DNA of 64,000 nucleotides from SZUA-309 sp050185825 (GTDB lineage Bacteria > Pseudomonadota > Gammaproteobacteria > Pseudomonadales > Azotimanducaceae), in contig JBFWZA010000024.1 in NCBI GenBank assembly GCA_050185825.1, forward strand, positions 7,570 to 71,569, in the 5' to 3' direction. The notes below the pieces were generated by a model. That model was not told the origin of the DNA. It saw only the letters and a program-made list of their open reading frames with translations, and searched no databases. The first letter of the stretch is position 1; every line of letters starts with the position of its first letter. The position numbers and the translations under genes were made by a program. This document shows, one piece after another, positions 25,348-33,389 of this stretch.

Positions 25348-25838
25348 TGCGCCACATCATCGCGGTGCTGATCGAGAACGAGCCGGGCGCGCTGTCGCGG
25401 GTGGTGGGTCTGTTCGCGCAGCGCAACTACAACATCGAGTCGCTCACGGTCGCCCCCACGGAAGATCCGACCCTCTCGCGGCTGACGCTCACCACCATCG
25501 GCGACGACAGCAAGATCGAGCAGATCGTGAAGCACCTCTACAAGGTGATCGAGGTGGTGAAGGTGATGGATCTCTCCGAGTCGCAGCACGTGGAGCGGGA
25601 GCTCATGCTCGTGAAGATCCGTGCGGAAGGTGCGGCCCGGGCGGAGGTGAAGCGGACGGCGGATATCTTCCGCGGGCAGATCATCGACGTCTCGCCCAAT
25701 CACTACACCGTCCAGCTTTCCGGCCCCGGGGACAAGCTGGACGCGTTCATCTCGGCCATCGGCAAGCTCTCCATTCTGGAGGTGGCGCGAACGGGTGCTA
25801 CGGGCATCGGTCGTGGCGAGAAGATTCTCAGCGTCTGA
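25347..25838 (+). CDS. ilvH: Acetolactate synthase, regulatory (small) subunit
   Basis: Regulatory subunit of 163 residues that activates the large subunit and confers valine feedback inhibition. An N-terminal ACT domain (IAVLIENEPGALSRVVGLFAQ, then NIESLTVAPTEDPTLSRLT) is followed by the ALS_ss C-terminal domain with GQIIDVSPNHYTVQLSG. The ATG shares one base with the ilvI stop, indicating tight coupling and stoichiometric synthesis. Length is standard for IlvH/IlvN of this class. Confidence 0.95.
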   Translation: MRHIIAVLIENEPGALSRVVGLFAQRNYNIESLTVAPTEDPTLSRLTLTTIGDDSKIEQIVKHLYKVIEVVKVMDLSESQHVERELMLVKIRAEGAARAEVKRTADIFRGQIIDVSPNHYTVQLSGPGDKLDAFISAIGKLSILEVARTGATGIGRGEKILSV

Positions 25839-25893
25839 CAGCCTTGAGGCGGACGCGTTCACAGGAAGACGAATTCAAGCGATAGGAACAGTC

Positions 25894-26913
25894 ATGCAAG
25901 TGTATTACGACAAAGACGCCGACCTCTCGATCATCCAGAAGATGAACGTGCTGGTCATCGGTTACGGCTCCCAGGGTCATGCCCATGCCAACAACCTGCG
26001 CGATTCGGGCGTGAAGAACATCGCGATCGGCCTGCGCAGGGGATCCGACTCCTGGCGGAAGGCTGAGAACGCGGGCTTCACGGTCAAAGAGGTGGTCGAC
26101 GGGGCGAAAGAAGCGGACCTGATCATGGTCCTCACGCCGGACGAGCATCAGCAGGCTTTGTACCGTGATCAGATTCTGCCGAACGTGAAATCCGGCGCGA
26201 CGCTGTGCTTCGCGCACGGCTTCAACATCCACTTCGGGCTGATCGAGCCGCGCGCGGACCTGGATGTGATCATGATCGCGCCGAAGGGGCCGGGACATAC
26301 CGTGCGCTCGACCTACGTCGCCGGCGGTGGCGTGCCGAGCCTGATCGCGATCTATCAGGATGCGTCCGGTCAGGCGAAGAATACGGCGCTGTCCTATGCA
26401 TCGGCCAACGGCGGTGGCCGTGCGGGCATCATCGAGACGACGTTCCGTGAAGAGACGGAAACGGACCTCTTCGGTGAGCAGGCCGTACTCTGTGGCGGTG
26501 CGGCAGCGCTGGTGCAGGCCGGATTCGAAACCCTGGTGGAAGCTGGCTACGCACCGGAGATGGCTTACTTCGAGTGCCTGCACGAGCTCAAGCTCATCGT
26601 CGACTTCTTCTACGAGGGCGGCATCACCAACATGTGGTACACGGTGTCCAACACCGCCGAGTACGGCGGCCTGACCCGGGGACCGAGGGTGGTGACCGAG
26701 GAAACCAAGGCGGAAATGAAGCGCATCCTCGAGGAGATCCAGACGGGCCGCTTCGCCAAGGAGTTCGTTTCCGAGTACCAGGCCGGTGCGCCGACGATCA
26801 AGGCGATGCGGCGGATCAGCCAGGCGCAGGAGATCGAGACCGTGGGTGAGCGGCTGCGTGCTATGATGCCGTGGATTCAGGCGAACCGGCTGGTGGACAG
26901 GGACAAGAACTGA
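25894..26913 (+). CDS. ilvC: Ketol-acid reductoisomerase (class I)
   Basis: Converts acetolactate or acetohydroxybutyrate to the dihydroxy acid using NADPH and Mg. The 339-residue length is that of class I enzymes. The Rossmann motif GYGSQGHAHANNLRDSG is followed by LRRGSDSW, where the Arg and Ser bind the NADPH phosphate, then FAHGFNIHFG, APKGPGHTVRSTYV, and the metal-binding acidic helices with TDLFGEQAVLCGG and FECLHELKLIVD. ATG 25894 has AGGA seven bases ahead. It follows ilvH after 55 bp in the standard ilvIHC order; ilvD and ilvE are not in the window. Confidence 0.96.
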   Translation: MQVYYDKDADLSIIQKMNVLVIGYGSQGHAHANNLRDSGVKNIAIGLRRGSDSWRKAENAGFTVKEVVDGAKEADLIMVLTPDEHQQALYRDQILPNVKSGATLCFAHGFNIHFGLIEPRADLDVIMIAPKGPGHTVRSTYVAGGGVPSLIAIYQDASGQAKNTALSYASANGGGRAGIIETTFREETETDLFGEQAVLCGGAAALVQAGFETLVEAGYAPEMAYFECLHELKLIVDFFYEGGITNMWYTVSNTAEYGGLTRGPRVVTEETKAEMKRILEEIQTGRFAKEFVSEYQAGAPTIKAMRRISQAQEIETVGERLRAMMPWIQANRLVDRDKN

Positions 26914-26938
26914 CGCCGGCACACATTCGGGTGGTACG

Positions 26939-27811
26939 GTGAGTGACGACCACAGGTTGAAGGCAGTGCCCGGACGGGGCGGCGACGATCCGATCGACGT
27001 CACGGAGTCCTCCGACCGGATCGAGGCGGACGATTCGCCGGAGTCCGGCGAAGCCAAGATGCGGCGGCGTGGCATCTACCTGCTGCCGAACCTGATCACC
27101 ACCGGTGCGCTGTTCGCCGGCTTCTTCGCCATCGTCGCCGGCATGAACGGCGATTTCGTGGCGGCGGCACTGGCCATCATCGTCGCCGGGCTGCTGGACA
27201 CCGCAGACGGCCGGGTTGCCCGCTGGACACGCACCGAGAGCCAGTTCGGCGCGGAGTACGACTCTCTGTCGGACATGGTGGCCTTCGGCGTCGGACCTGC
27301 CCTGGTGGCGTTTTCCTGGGGCCTCGACACCCTGGGTCAGGCCGGCTGGGTCGCCACCTTCGTCTATATGGCGTGTGCGGCGCTGCGCCTCGCGCGCTTC
27401 AACACCAAGGGCGACAACAAGACCTTCACGGGCCTGGCGAGCCCGGCCGCCGCGGCCATCATCGCCTGCCTGGTGTGGGCGTGGGCGGATTCCGGGTTCG
27501 GCGAGCCTTCCCAGGCGGCGGCGGTGCTCATGGCGCTGATCGTGGTCGGGGTGGGGCTGCTCATGGTTTCGAATTTCATCTACTTCTCTCCGAAGGTGCT
27601 GGAGCTCAAGGGGCGGGTGCCGTTCATCACCCTGGTGGCGGTGGTGCTCGTGTTCGCGGTTCTGTTTGCGGATCCGCCCCGGGTACTGCTGCTGGTTGCG
27701 CTGGCCTACGCGGCATCGGGCCCGATTCAGCACTTCTGGCGGCGTCGCCGGCGCCGCATCCGCCAGGCGGCCGGCGGCGATGCGACCACCGTGAACGACG
27801 ACACCGTCTGA
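26939..27811 (+). CDS. pssA: CDP-diacylglycerol-serine O-phosphatidyltransferase
   Basis: Integral membrane enzyme making phosphatidylserine, the precursor of phosphatidylethanolamine. The 290-residue product has a polar, acidic N-terminal 40 residues, then about seven membrane segments. The CDP-alcohol phosphotransferase motif DX2DGX2ARX8GX3DX3D is complete (LLDTADGRVARW and FGAEYDSLSD). The C terminus is highly basic (FWRRRRRRIR). This is the membrane-bound subclass II type, not the E. coli type. Placement right after ilvC is common in Pseudomonas-like genomes. The GTG at 26939 is the best start. Confidence 0.93.
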   Translation: MSDDHRLKAVPGRGGDDPIDVTESSDRIEADDSPESGEAKMRRRGIYLLPNLITTGALFAGFFAIVAGMNGDFVAAALAIIVAGLLDTADGRVARWTRTESQFGAEYDSLSDMVAFGVGPALVAFSWGLDTLGQAGWVATFVYMACAALRLARFNTKGDNKTFTGLASPAAAAIIACLVWAWADSGFGEPSQAAAVLMALIVVGVGLLMVSNFIYFSPKVLELKGRVPFITLVAVVLVFAVLFADPPRVLLLVALAYAASGPIQHFWRRRRRRIRQAAGGDATTVNDDTV

Positions 27812-27889
27812 GTGACCTTTCGCTGAACTCCCGGCGGGCGAGCGGGTCCTAGCAGAGCAACAGACGAGAAGACGCCGAGGAGACGTGCC

Positions 27890-28819
27890 GTGCTGATCAG
27901 CAAGCCCGCCGACATTGCCGGTTCCGAGATCACCCCCGAACAGAGCTTCCTGAACCGCCGGATGCTGGTGAAGGCGCTGGGTCTGGGTGCGGCGGGCAGC
28001 CTGATTCCCACCATCGGCCGGGCCGAGTTCCAGGTTCCAGCGGTGGACGAGCCACCGACACCTGAACGCATCGTCACGGGGTTCAACAACTTCTACGAGT
28101 TCGGCACCGACAAGGGCGATCCTGCCCGCTACGCGCACCGGCTGACCACTTCGCCCTGGACGGTGACGGTCAGCGGCGAGGCCGAGGTCACCGGCGAGTT
28201 CGACTACGCGGACGTGATCCGGGGCTTCACGCCGGAAGAGCGCGTCTACCGTTTCCGCTGCGTGGAGGCCTGGTCCATGGTGGTGCCGTGGCTCGGCATT
28301 CCTCTCGCCAAGGTGCTGGCGAAGTACAAACCCACGTCACAGGCGAAGTACGTCGAGCTCACCACCCTCTACCGGCCGGACGAGATGCCGGGTCAGAAAT
28401 CGATCTTCTCGAGCATCGACTGGCCCTACGTGGAAGGGCTGCGGATGGACGAGGCCATGCACCCGCTCACCCTCATGGCGACGGGCATCTACGGCAAGGA
28501 TCTGCCGAACCAGAACGGCGCGCCGTGGCGATTGGTGGTGCCCTGGAAGTACGGGTTCAAGAGCATCAAGTCCGTGGTCGGTATCCGCTTCAGCCGCACC
28601 CAGCCGGTCAACACCTGGCAGCGGAGCGCGCCGCGGGAATACGGCTTCTACGCCAACGTCAATCCGGCGGTCTCCCACCCGCGCTGGAGCCAGGCGCGGG
28701 AGCGACGCCTGCCGAGCACGCTCACCGACCCCAACTGGCGGGAAACGCTGCCGTTCAACGGCTACGCGGCGCAGGTGGCATCGCTCTACGCCGACATGGA
28801 TCTCGCCCGCTATTACTGA
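27890..28819 (+). CDS. msrP: Protein-methionine-sulfoxide reductase, catalytic subunit MsrP
   Basis: Periplasmic molybdopterin enzyme that repairs oxidised methionines in envelope proteins. The 309-residue precursor carries a Tat signal with twin Arg (NRRMLVKALGLGAAGS), then the YedY fold: the conserved SAF region is FNNFYEFGTDKGDPAR, and the Mo-ligand Cys is in RCVEAWSMVVPWLG. The end WRETLPFNGYAAQVASLY is typical. GAGGAG at 27877-27882 lies 7 bases before GTG 27890. msrQ follows immediately and provides electrons from the quinone pool. Confidence 0.95.
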   Translation: MLISKPADIAGSEITPEQSFLNRRMLVKALGLGAAGSLIPTIGRAEFQVPAVDEPPTPERIVTGFNNFYEFGTDKGDPARYAHRLTTSPWTVTVSGEAEVTGEFDYADVIRGFTPEERVYRFRCVEAWSMVVPWLGIPLAKVLAKYKPTSQAKYVELTTLYRPDEMPGQKSIFSSIDWPYVEGLRMDEAMHPLTLMATGIYGKDLPNQNGAPWRLVVPWKYGFKSIKSVVGIRFSRTQPVNTWQRSAPREYGFYANVNPAVSHPRWSQARERRLPSTLTDPNWRETLPFNGYAAQVASLYADMDLARYY

Positions 28820-28994
28820 GCGTGCGCACATCGGCGATCGTGCACACGGCGCTGAACCCTGGCACCGGGGGACGCGGCTGGCGAAGCCGCTTCTCTTCGT
28901 CGCGCTGTCGGCACCGTTCGCGCTGCTGACCTTCGACATCTATATCGAGCTCAACGCCCCGGGCACCCGACTGGGCGCCGACCCCGCCACGGCG
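28820..28994 (+). other. In-frame 5' extension of msrQ without a usual start codon
   Basis: The msrQ frame is open and clearly coding across this stretch: it encodes TRLAKPLLFVALSAPFALL, the expected first membrane helix of MsrQ, and LGADPATAVVREL, the expected loop. Yet no ATG, GTG or TTG occurs in this frame before 28995. An ATT at 28812 overlapping the msrP stop is one unusual option. The GTGs at 28822 and 28840 are in the +1 neighbouring frame and would join msrQ if one base were added in the GGGGG run at 28867-28871. Confidence 0.75.
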
Positions 28995-29474
28995 GTGGTG
29001 CGGGAGCTCGGCAGCTGGGCCATCCGCTTTCTGCTGCTGACCCTGGCGGTGTCGACGCTGCGGCGCCGACTCGGCGCGCCGGGGATCATGCGCTTTCGCA
29101 GGATGGTCGGGCTCGCGGCCTTTTATTATGCGGCGACCCACTTCACGGCCTACCTCTGGCTGCTTGCCGCCTGGGATGGTGGCGTCATCGTCTCCGACCT
29201 GACGGAGCGGCCCTACATCGTGGTCGGGTTCACGGCGCTGGTCCTGCTCGTACCGCTGGCTGTCACGTCCACCAATGCCTGGCGTCGGCGTCTCGGTCGT
29301 CGGTGGTTGCTGCTGCACCGGCTCGTCTACCCGGCCATGGCCCTGGTGCTGCTGCACGAGTTCTGGCTGACCAAGGACGGCTTCGCGGAACCGGTGCTGT
29401 ACCTGGCGATATTCGCCGGACTGATGCTCGAGCGTCTGCTCGCCCGGCGCGCAAGGAGACGCGTCCGCGTCTGA
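28995..29474 (+). CDS. msrQ: MsrPQ heme-binding membrane subunit MsrQ
   Basis: Heme b protein of the inner membrane that passes electrons from quinones to MsrP. From GTG 28995 the frame gives 159 residues; the family has about 200, and coding clearly continues upstream (see 28820-28994). Visible here are FLLLTLAVSTLRRRLG, the first heme His in YAATHFTAYLWL, and the second His pair in WLLLHRLVYPAMALVLLHEFW. The coordinates give only the part that starts at a usual codon; the protein as made is probably about 55 residues longer. It ends 9 bp from the convergent DAHP synthase gene. Confidence 0.85.
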   Translation: MVRELGSWAIRFLLLTLAVSTLRRRLGAPGIMRFRRMVGLAAFYYAATHFTAYLWLLAAWDGGVIVSDLTERPYIVVGFTALVLLVPLAVTSTNAWRRRLGRRWLLLHRLVYPAMALVLLHEFWLTKDGFAEPVLYLAIFAGLMLERLLARRARRRVRV

Positions 29475-29483
29475 GGGTGGTGA

Positions 29484-30551
29484 TCAGCCGGTGCGTGTTG
29501 CCATCCGGGCGGCACTCGCCCGGGCCAGTGAGTCGAGGCAGCGCTCGCTGTCCTCCCAGCCGAGGCAGGCGTCCGTGATGCTCTGACCGTAGGTGAGGTC
29601 CTCGGCTTTCGCCATCTTCTGATTGCCTTCCACCAGGTTGCTCTCGATCATCACGCCGAAGATCCTCTGCTCACCGTCGGCGAGCTGCCGGCACACGTCC
29701 TCGCAGACCTTGAGCTGCTTCCTGTGGTCCTTTTCGCTGTTCGCGTGGCTCATGTCGATCATCACGCGGTTGTTGAGGCCCGCCTGCTCGAGCAGCCTGG
29801 CCGCGTAGTGCACGGACGGATTGTCGTAGTTCGGCTTGCCGCCGCCCCCGCGCAGTATCACGTGACAGTCTTCGTTGCCGGAGGTGGAGAAGATGGCCGA
29901 GTGGCCTTCCTTGGTCACGGACAGGAAGATGTGGGGGTGGGCCGCACTCTTGATGGCATCCACGGCCACCTGGATCGAACCGTCCGTACTGTTCTTGAAG
30001 CCGATGGGACAGGACAGTCCGGAGGCAAGCTGACGGTGGACCTGGGACTCGGTGGTGCGGGCGCCAATGGCTCCCCAGGACACCAGGTCGCCCAGGTACT
30101 GCGGCGTAATGGGATCCAGGTACTCGGTGCCGGTGCCCAGGCCGCGAAGCGCGATGTCGCGGAGCAGGCCACGGGCAATGCGCAGGCCGTGGTTGATGTC
30201 GAAGGAGTCGTTGAGATGGGGATCGTTGATGAGGCCTTTCCAGCCCACCGTGGTGCGCGGTTTCTCGAAGTAGACACGCATGATCACGTGCAGGTGCTCG
30301 TCGTGCGTCCTGGCGGCCGCGGCAAGCCGGTCGGCATACTCGAGCGCGGACGCGGGATCATGAATGGAGCAGGGCCCGATGATCACCAGCAGCCTCGGAT
30401 CCTCGCCGCGGAGAATACGGCTCACGGTCTGCCGGTTGGAGAACACGAGCTCGGAGACCTGGTCGCTCAAGGGAATCTCCCGGATGAGCTCGTTGGGCGC
30501 CACCACCTCTTCCATGCCGGTGATGCGCAGGTCGTCGGTGAGGTACTTCAT
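29484..30551 (-). CDS. aroG: 3-deoxy-7-phosphoheptulonate synthase, class I
   Basis: DAHP synthase, condensing phosphoenolpyruvate and erythrose 4-phosphate to start aromatic amino acid synthesis. The 355-residue product has the class I hallmarks IIGPCSIHDP (metal-binding Cys), RVYFEKPRTTVGWKG, GARTTESQVHRQ, and MIDMSHANS with a metal-ligand His. The family includes Phe-, Tyr- and Trp-inhibited isoenzymes; which effector applies cannot be told by reading, so the symbol is a family label. Divergent from the holD-like gene; a symmetric element lies between them. Confidence 0.9.
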   Translation of the reverse strand: MKYLTDDLRITGMEEVVAPNELIREIPLSDQVSELVFSNRQTVSRILRGEDPRLLVIIGPCSIHDPASALEYADRLAAAARTHDEHLHVIMRVYFEKPRTTVGWKGLINDPHLNDSFDINHGLRIARGLLRDIALRGLGTGTEYLDPITPQYLGDLVSWGAIGARTTESQVHRQLASGLSCPIGFKNSTDGSIQVAVDAIKSAAHPHIFLSVTKEGHSAIFSTSGNEDCHVILRGGGGKPNYDNPSVHYAARLLEQAGLNNRVMIDMSHANSEKDHRKQLKVCEDVCRQLADGEQRIFGVMIESNLVEGNQKMAKAEDLTYGQSITDACLGWEDSERCLDSLARASAARMATRTG

Positions 30552-30561
30552 CGGGATCGCG

Positions 30562-30593
30562 TCATTGTGGAAAGGGCGCTAAGTGTACAATGA
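30562..30593. promoter_or_regulatory. Symmetric element between aroG and holD
   Basis: TCATTGT (30562-30568) and ACAATGA (30587-30593) form a 7-bp inverted repeat around an 18-nt centre. The right half contains TACAAT and the left half, read on the other strand, CACAAT, so the arms resemble two outward -10 boxes. No good -35 hexamers were found, and the right arm overlaps the first ATG of the holD-like gene. Its role is uncertain. Confidence 0.3.
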
Positions 30594-31282
30594 ACGCCAT
30601 GACCCGCGCCCTCGAACCCGATGCCGTACGCCTGCTCAACGCCATGGGTATCGACGTCTGGCACGCGCGCCGTCCCGCCGGGCCGGAGCCGTCGTCTCGG
30701 GTGGAGGTCGATGCATCGCCGGCTGCGCATGCACACGCGCAGGACGAAGCACCGGCCCGGGCGGCGCGCGCGGTACTCGAGGATGCCCGGGTTGCCGGCG
30801 CGCGGAGCGGGACATCAACTGCCGGTGCGCCTGCGCGGTCCGTGCCGGAGGCGACGGCTGCGCGGGAACGCCCGGCCGCGAGCGGCGTGGCTCCGTTCAG
30901 CGTGCTGTGTCTGTCCAAGGCAGGTGCGCTGCTGCTGATCGAACCCGCAGATCCCCGGGCTGCCCGCCGTTTTGCCGCGGATCTGCTGGCGGCTGCCACC
31001 GGGGTGTGGGGCGGGGAGACGCAACAGCTCCGCTTCGAGTGGCCGCAGCCCGGGATCGCACCGACCGCCGACGCGGTCGCCCGGGCGCTCGGGGCCTTCG
31101 TCGGCAAGCAGCTCGCAGACAGCGACGGCGCGCTGGTACTGGTAGGTGCGGAGGTCGCCGACCGGCTGGCACCGGGCACCCTGCCGGCGGATTGCCTCCT
31201 GCTGCCCCCCATCGATGCGCTGATGACCGATGGCAGCCTGAAACGCGCGCTCTGGCAGAAAGTCGGGTCACGTCGAGCGTAA
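30590..31282 (+). CDS. holD: HolD-like DNA polymerase III psi subunit
   Basis: I propose this 230-residue protein is the psi subunit of the clamp loader. Its N terminus (AVRLLNAMGIDVWHARRP) parallels the E. coli HolD start (LQQLGITQWSLRRP), the peptide that contacts the tau/gamma ATPase ring; its C terminus (GSLKRALWQKV) parallels the psi ending that packs into the chi-binding fold. Between them lie about 70 residues rich in Ala, Arg and Glu (30-100), not present in E. coli, then a Rossmann-like core (SVLCLSKAGALLLIEPAD). rimI follows with a one-base stop/start overlap, as holD-rimI in E. coli. ATG 30590 and 30599 are both possible starts. Confidence 0.7.
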   Translation: MNAMTRALEPDAVRLLNAMGIDVWHARRPAGPEPSSRVEVDASPAAHAHAQDEAPARAARAVLEDARVAGARSGTSTAGAPARSVPEATAARERPAASGVAPFSVLCLSKAGALLLIEPADPRAARRFAADLLAAATGVWGGETQQLRFEWPQPGIAPTADAVARALGAFVGKQLADSDGALVLVGAEVADRLAPGTLPADCLLLPPIDALMTDGSLKRALWQKVGSRRA

Positions 31283-31737
31283 TGAAGATCCGCCCGATGT
31301 TTGCCGACGACCTGGACGCCGTGCTCGCCAACGAGTTCACCGGCTACGACTTTCCGTGGACCCGCGGCGTGTTCACCGACTGCCTCAAGGCGGGCAATCA
31401 GTGCTGGGTGCTGGAGTCGGACGGCGAGGTGATGGGCCACGCCATCGTGACCGTCGGTGCGGGCGAGGCGCACCTGCTCAACGTCTGCATCCGGGGCAGC
31501 GAGCAGGGCCGGGGGTTGGGGCGGGCACTCGTCATGCACGCGATGGAGAAAGCCCGGGACGCCGGTGCGGACGCGCTCTTTCTGGAGGTGCGGCCTTCGA
31601 ATCACGTGGCGGCACGGCTCTACGAGTCGATCGGCTTCATTCAGGTGGGTGTTCGCAAGGACTACTACCCGGCACAGATCGGTCACGAGGACGCGAGGGT
31701 GCTGGTGCTGGATCTGGAATCGTTTTTCGATCGTTAG
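31282..31737 (+). CDS. rimI: Ribosomal protein S18-alanine N-acetyltransferase
   Basis: GNAT acetyltransferase of 151 residues that acetylates the N terminus of S18. The CoA-binding motif is EQGRGLGRALVMHAM, preceded by AHLLNVCIRG; the C-terminal part has LEVRPSNHVAARLYESIGF and the RimI-typical RKDYYPAQIGHEDARVL ending. Its ATG shares a base with the holD stop (TAATG). The order holD-rimI-prfC follows that of enterobacteria, without yjjG. Confidence 0.93.
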   Translation: MKIRPMFADDLDAVLANEFTGYDFPWTRGVFTDCLKAGNQCWVLESDGEVMGHAIVTVGAGEAHLLNVCIRGSEQGRGLGRALVMHAMEKARDAGADALFLEVRPSNHVAARLYESIGFIQVGVRKDYYPAQIGHEDARVLVLDLESFFDR

Positions 31738-31755
31738 ACTGCCGACAGGTATAAT
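31726..31755 (+). promoter_or_regulatory. Probable prfC promoter
   Basis: A perfect TATAAT at 31750-31755, 30 bp before the prfC ATG. The matching -35 region is weak (TTCGAT at 31726-31731, 18-bp spacer) and lies in the end of rimI. Confidence 0.4.
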
Positions 31756-31785
31756 CGCGCGCTTTTTCCCGCACGAGAGGTTGTC

Positions 31786-33378
31786 ATGTCCCTGAGCCCC
31801 GCGGCGTTTGCCCGGGAAGTCAACGCCCGCCGGACGTTCGCCATCATTTCCCATCCGGACGCGGGCAAGACCACCATGACCGAAAAGCTGCTGCTGTTCG
31901 GCAATGCCATCACGCTCGCCGGGACGGTCAAGGCGCGCAAGTCCGACCGGCACGCGACCTCCGACTGGATGGCGATGGAGCAGGAGCGGGGTATCTCCGT
32001 CACCACCTCGGTGATGCAGTTCCCCTACGGTGGCGCCATGGTGAATCTGCTCGACACACCGGGTCACGAGGACTTCTCCGAGGACACCTACCGGACACTG
32101 ACGGCCGTGGATTCCGCGCTGATGGTGATCGACGGCGCCAGGGGCGTGGAGCCACGCACCATCAAGCTGATGGAGGTGTGCCGGCTGCGGGACACGCCGA
32201 TCCTGACGTTCATCAACAAGCTGGACCGGGAAATCCGCGATCCCATCGAGCTGCTCGACGAGATCGAGGACATCCTGCAGATTCAGTGCGCGCCCATGAA
32301 CTGGCCCATCGGCATGGGCCGCTACTTCCGGGGCGTGTACGACCTCGTTCGGGATCGCATCCTCTGCTACACCCCGGGTCATGGTCACCACATCCATCCC
32401 TATGCGGAGATCGACGGGCTCGAGAGCGATGCGGCCCGCGCCTATCTGGCCGACGACTACGAGACATTCGTGCAGGAGATCGAGCTGGTCCGTGGTGCAA
32501 GTCACAGCTTCGACCGTGAGGATTTCCTCGGCGCGACGCTCAGCCCCGTGTACTTCGGCACGGCGCTCGGCAACTTCGGGGTGCGCGAGCTGCTCGACGA
32601 CTTCGTCGCGCAGGCGCCGCCACCGCAGCCGCGGGAAACGGAGACCCGGAGGGTAGAACCCACGGAAGGCGCGTTCTCGGGCTTCGTCTTCAAGATCCAG
32701 GCGAACATGGATCCGAAGCATCGGGATCGGATCGCCTTCCTGCGGATCTGCTCGGGCACCTATCATCACGGCATGCGTATGCGGCACGTGCGCCTCGAGA
32801 AGCTGGTGAAGATCTCTGATGCGGTGACCTTCATGGCGGGAGATCGGGTGCAGGCCACCGAGGCTTATCCCGGGGACATCATAGGCCTGCACAACCACGG
32901 CACCATCCAGATCGGCGACGTGTTCACCGAAGGGGAGACGCTGCGCTTCAAGGGGATTCCCAACTTCGCGCCGGAGCTCTTCCGCCGGGTCCGGGTCCGG
33001 GATCCGCTGAAGAGCAAGCAGCTGGAGAAGGGTCTGGATCAGCTCGCAGAGGAGGGGGCCAGCCAGATCTTCAAGCCGCTCACCCGCAACGATCTGATCG
33101 TGGGTGCGGTGGGCGTGCTGCAGTTCGACCTGGTTGCCTACCGGTTGAACGACGAGTATCGCGCCGACTGCGTCTATGAGGACGCCAACGTCTACACCGC
33201 GCGTTGGGTGACCTGTGAAGATGAGAAGAAGCTCGAGGAGTTCAAGCGCAAGCACCAGGAGCAGCTCGCCCTGGATGGTGGTGGCTACCTCACGTATCTG
33301 GCACCCAACCGGGCCAATCTCGCGCTCGTCGAGGAACGCTGGCCGGACATCGTCTTCTCCAAGACGCGCGAGCACTGA
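31786..33378 (+). CDS. prfC: Peptide chain release factor 3
   Basis: Translational GTPase that recycles RF1/RF2 after termination. 530 residues, as usual. G1 is SHPDAGKTTMTEKLL (residues 22 on), the RF3-specific switch region RGISVTTSVMQFPY, G3 DTPGHEDFSEDTYR, and G4 NKLDREI. The C-terminal domain has GVLQFDLVAYRLNDEY. GAGAGG sits five bases before the ATG. It is followed 11 bp later by the SirB1-like gene, probably co-transcribed. Confidence 0.96.
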   Translation: MSLSPAAFAREVNARRTFAIISHPDAGKTTMTEKLLLFGNAITLAGTVKARKSDRHATSDWMAMEQERGISVTTSVMQFPYGGAMVNLLDTPGHEDFSEDTYRTLTAVDSALMVIDGARGVEPRTIKLMEVCRLRDTPILTFINKLDREIRDPIELLDEIEDILQIQCAPMNWPIGMGRYFRGVYDLVRDRILCYTPGHGHHIHPYAEIDGLESDAARAYLADDYETFVQEIELVRGASHSFDREDFLGATLSPVYFGTALGNFGVRELLDDFVAQAPPPQPRETETRRVEPTEGAFSGFVFKIQANMDPKHRDRIAFLRICSGTYHHGMRMRHVRLEKLVKISDAVTFMAGDRVQATEAYPGDIIGLHNHGTIQIGDVFTEGETLRFKGIPNFAPELFRRVRVRDPLKSKQLEKGLDQLAEEGASQIFKPLTRNDLIVGAVGVLQFDLVAYRLNDEYRADCVYEDANVYTARWVTCEDEKKLEEFKRKHQEQLALDGGGYLTYLAPNRANLALVEERWPDIVFSKTREH

Positions 33379-33389
33379 GCGGAGCGGCC

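Noticed and set aside
29457..29472. AGACGC/GCGTCT hairpin as a terminator between msrQ and the DAHP synthase gene
   Set aside because: Only a 6-bp stem, wholly inside the msrQ coding end, with no T run; too weak to call.
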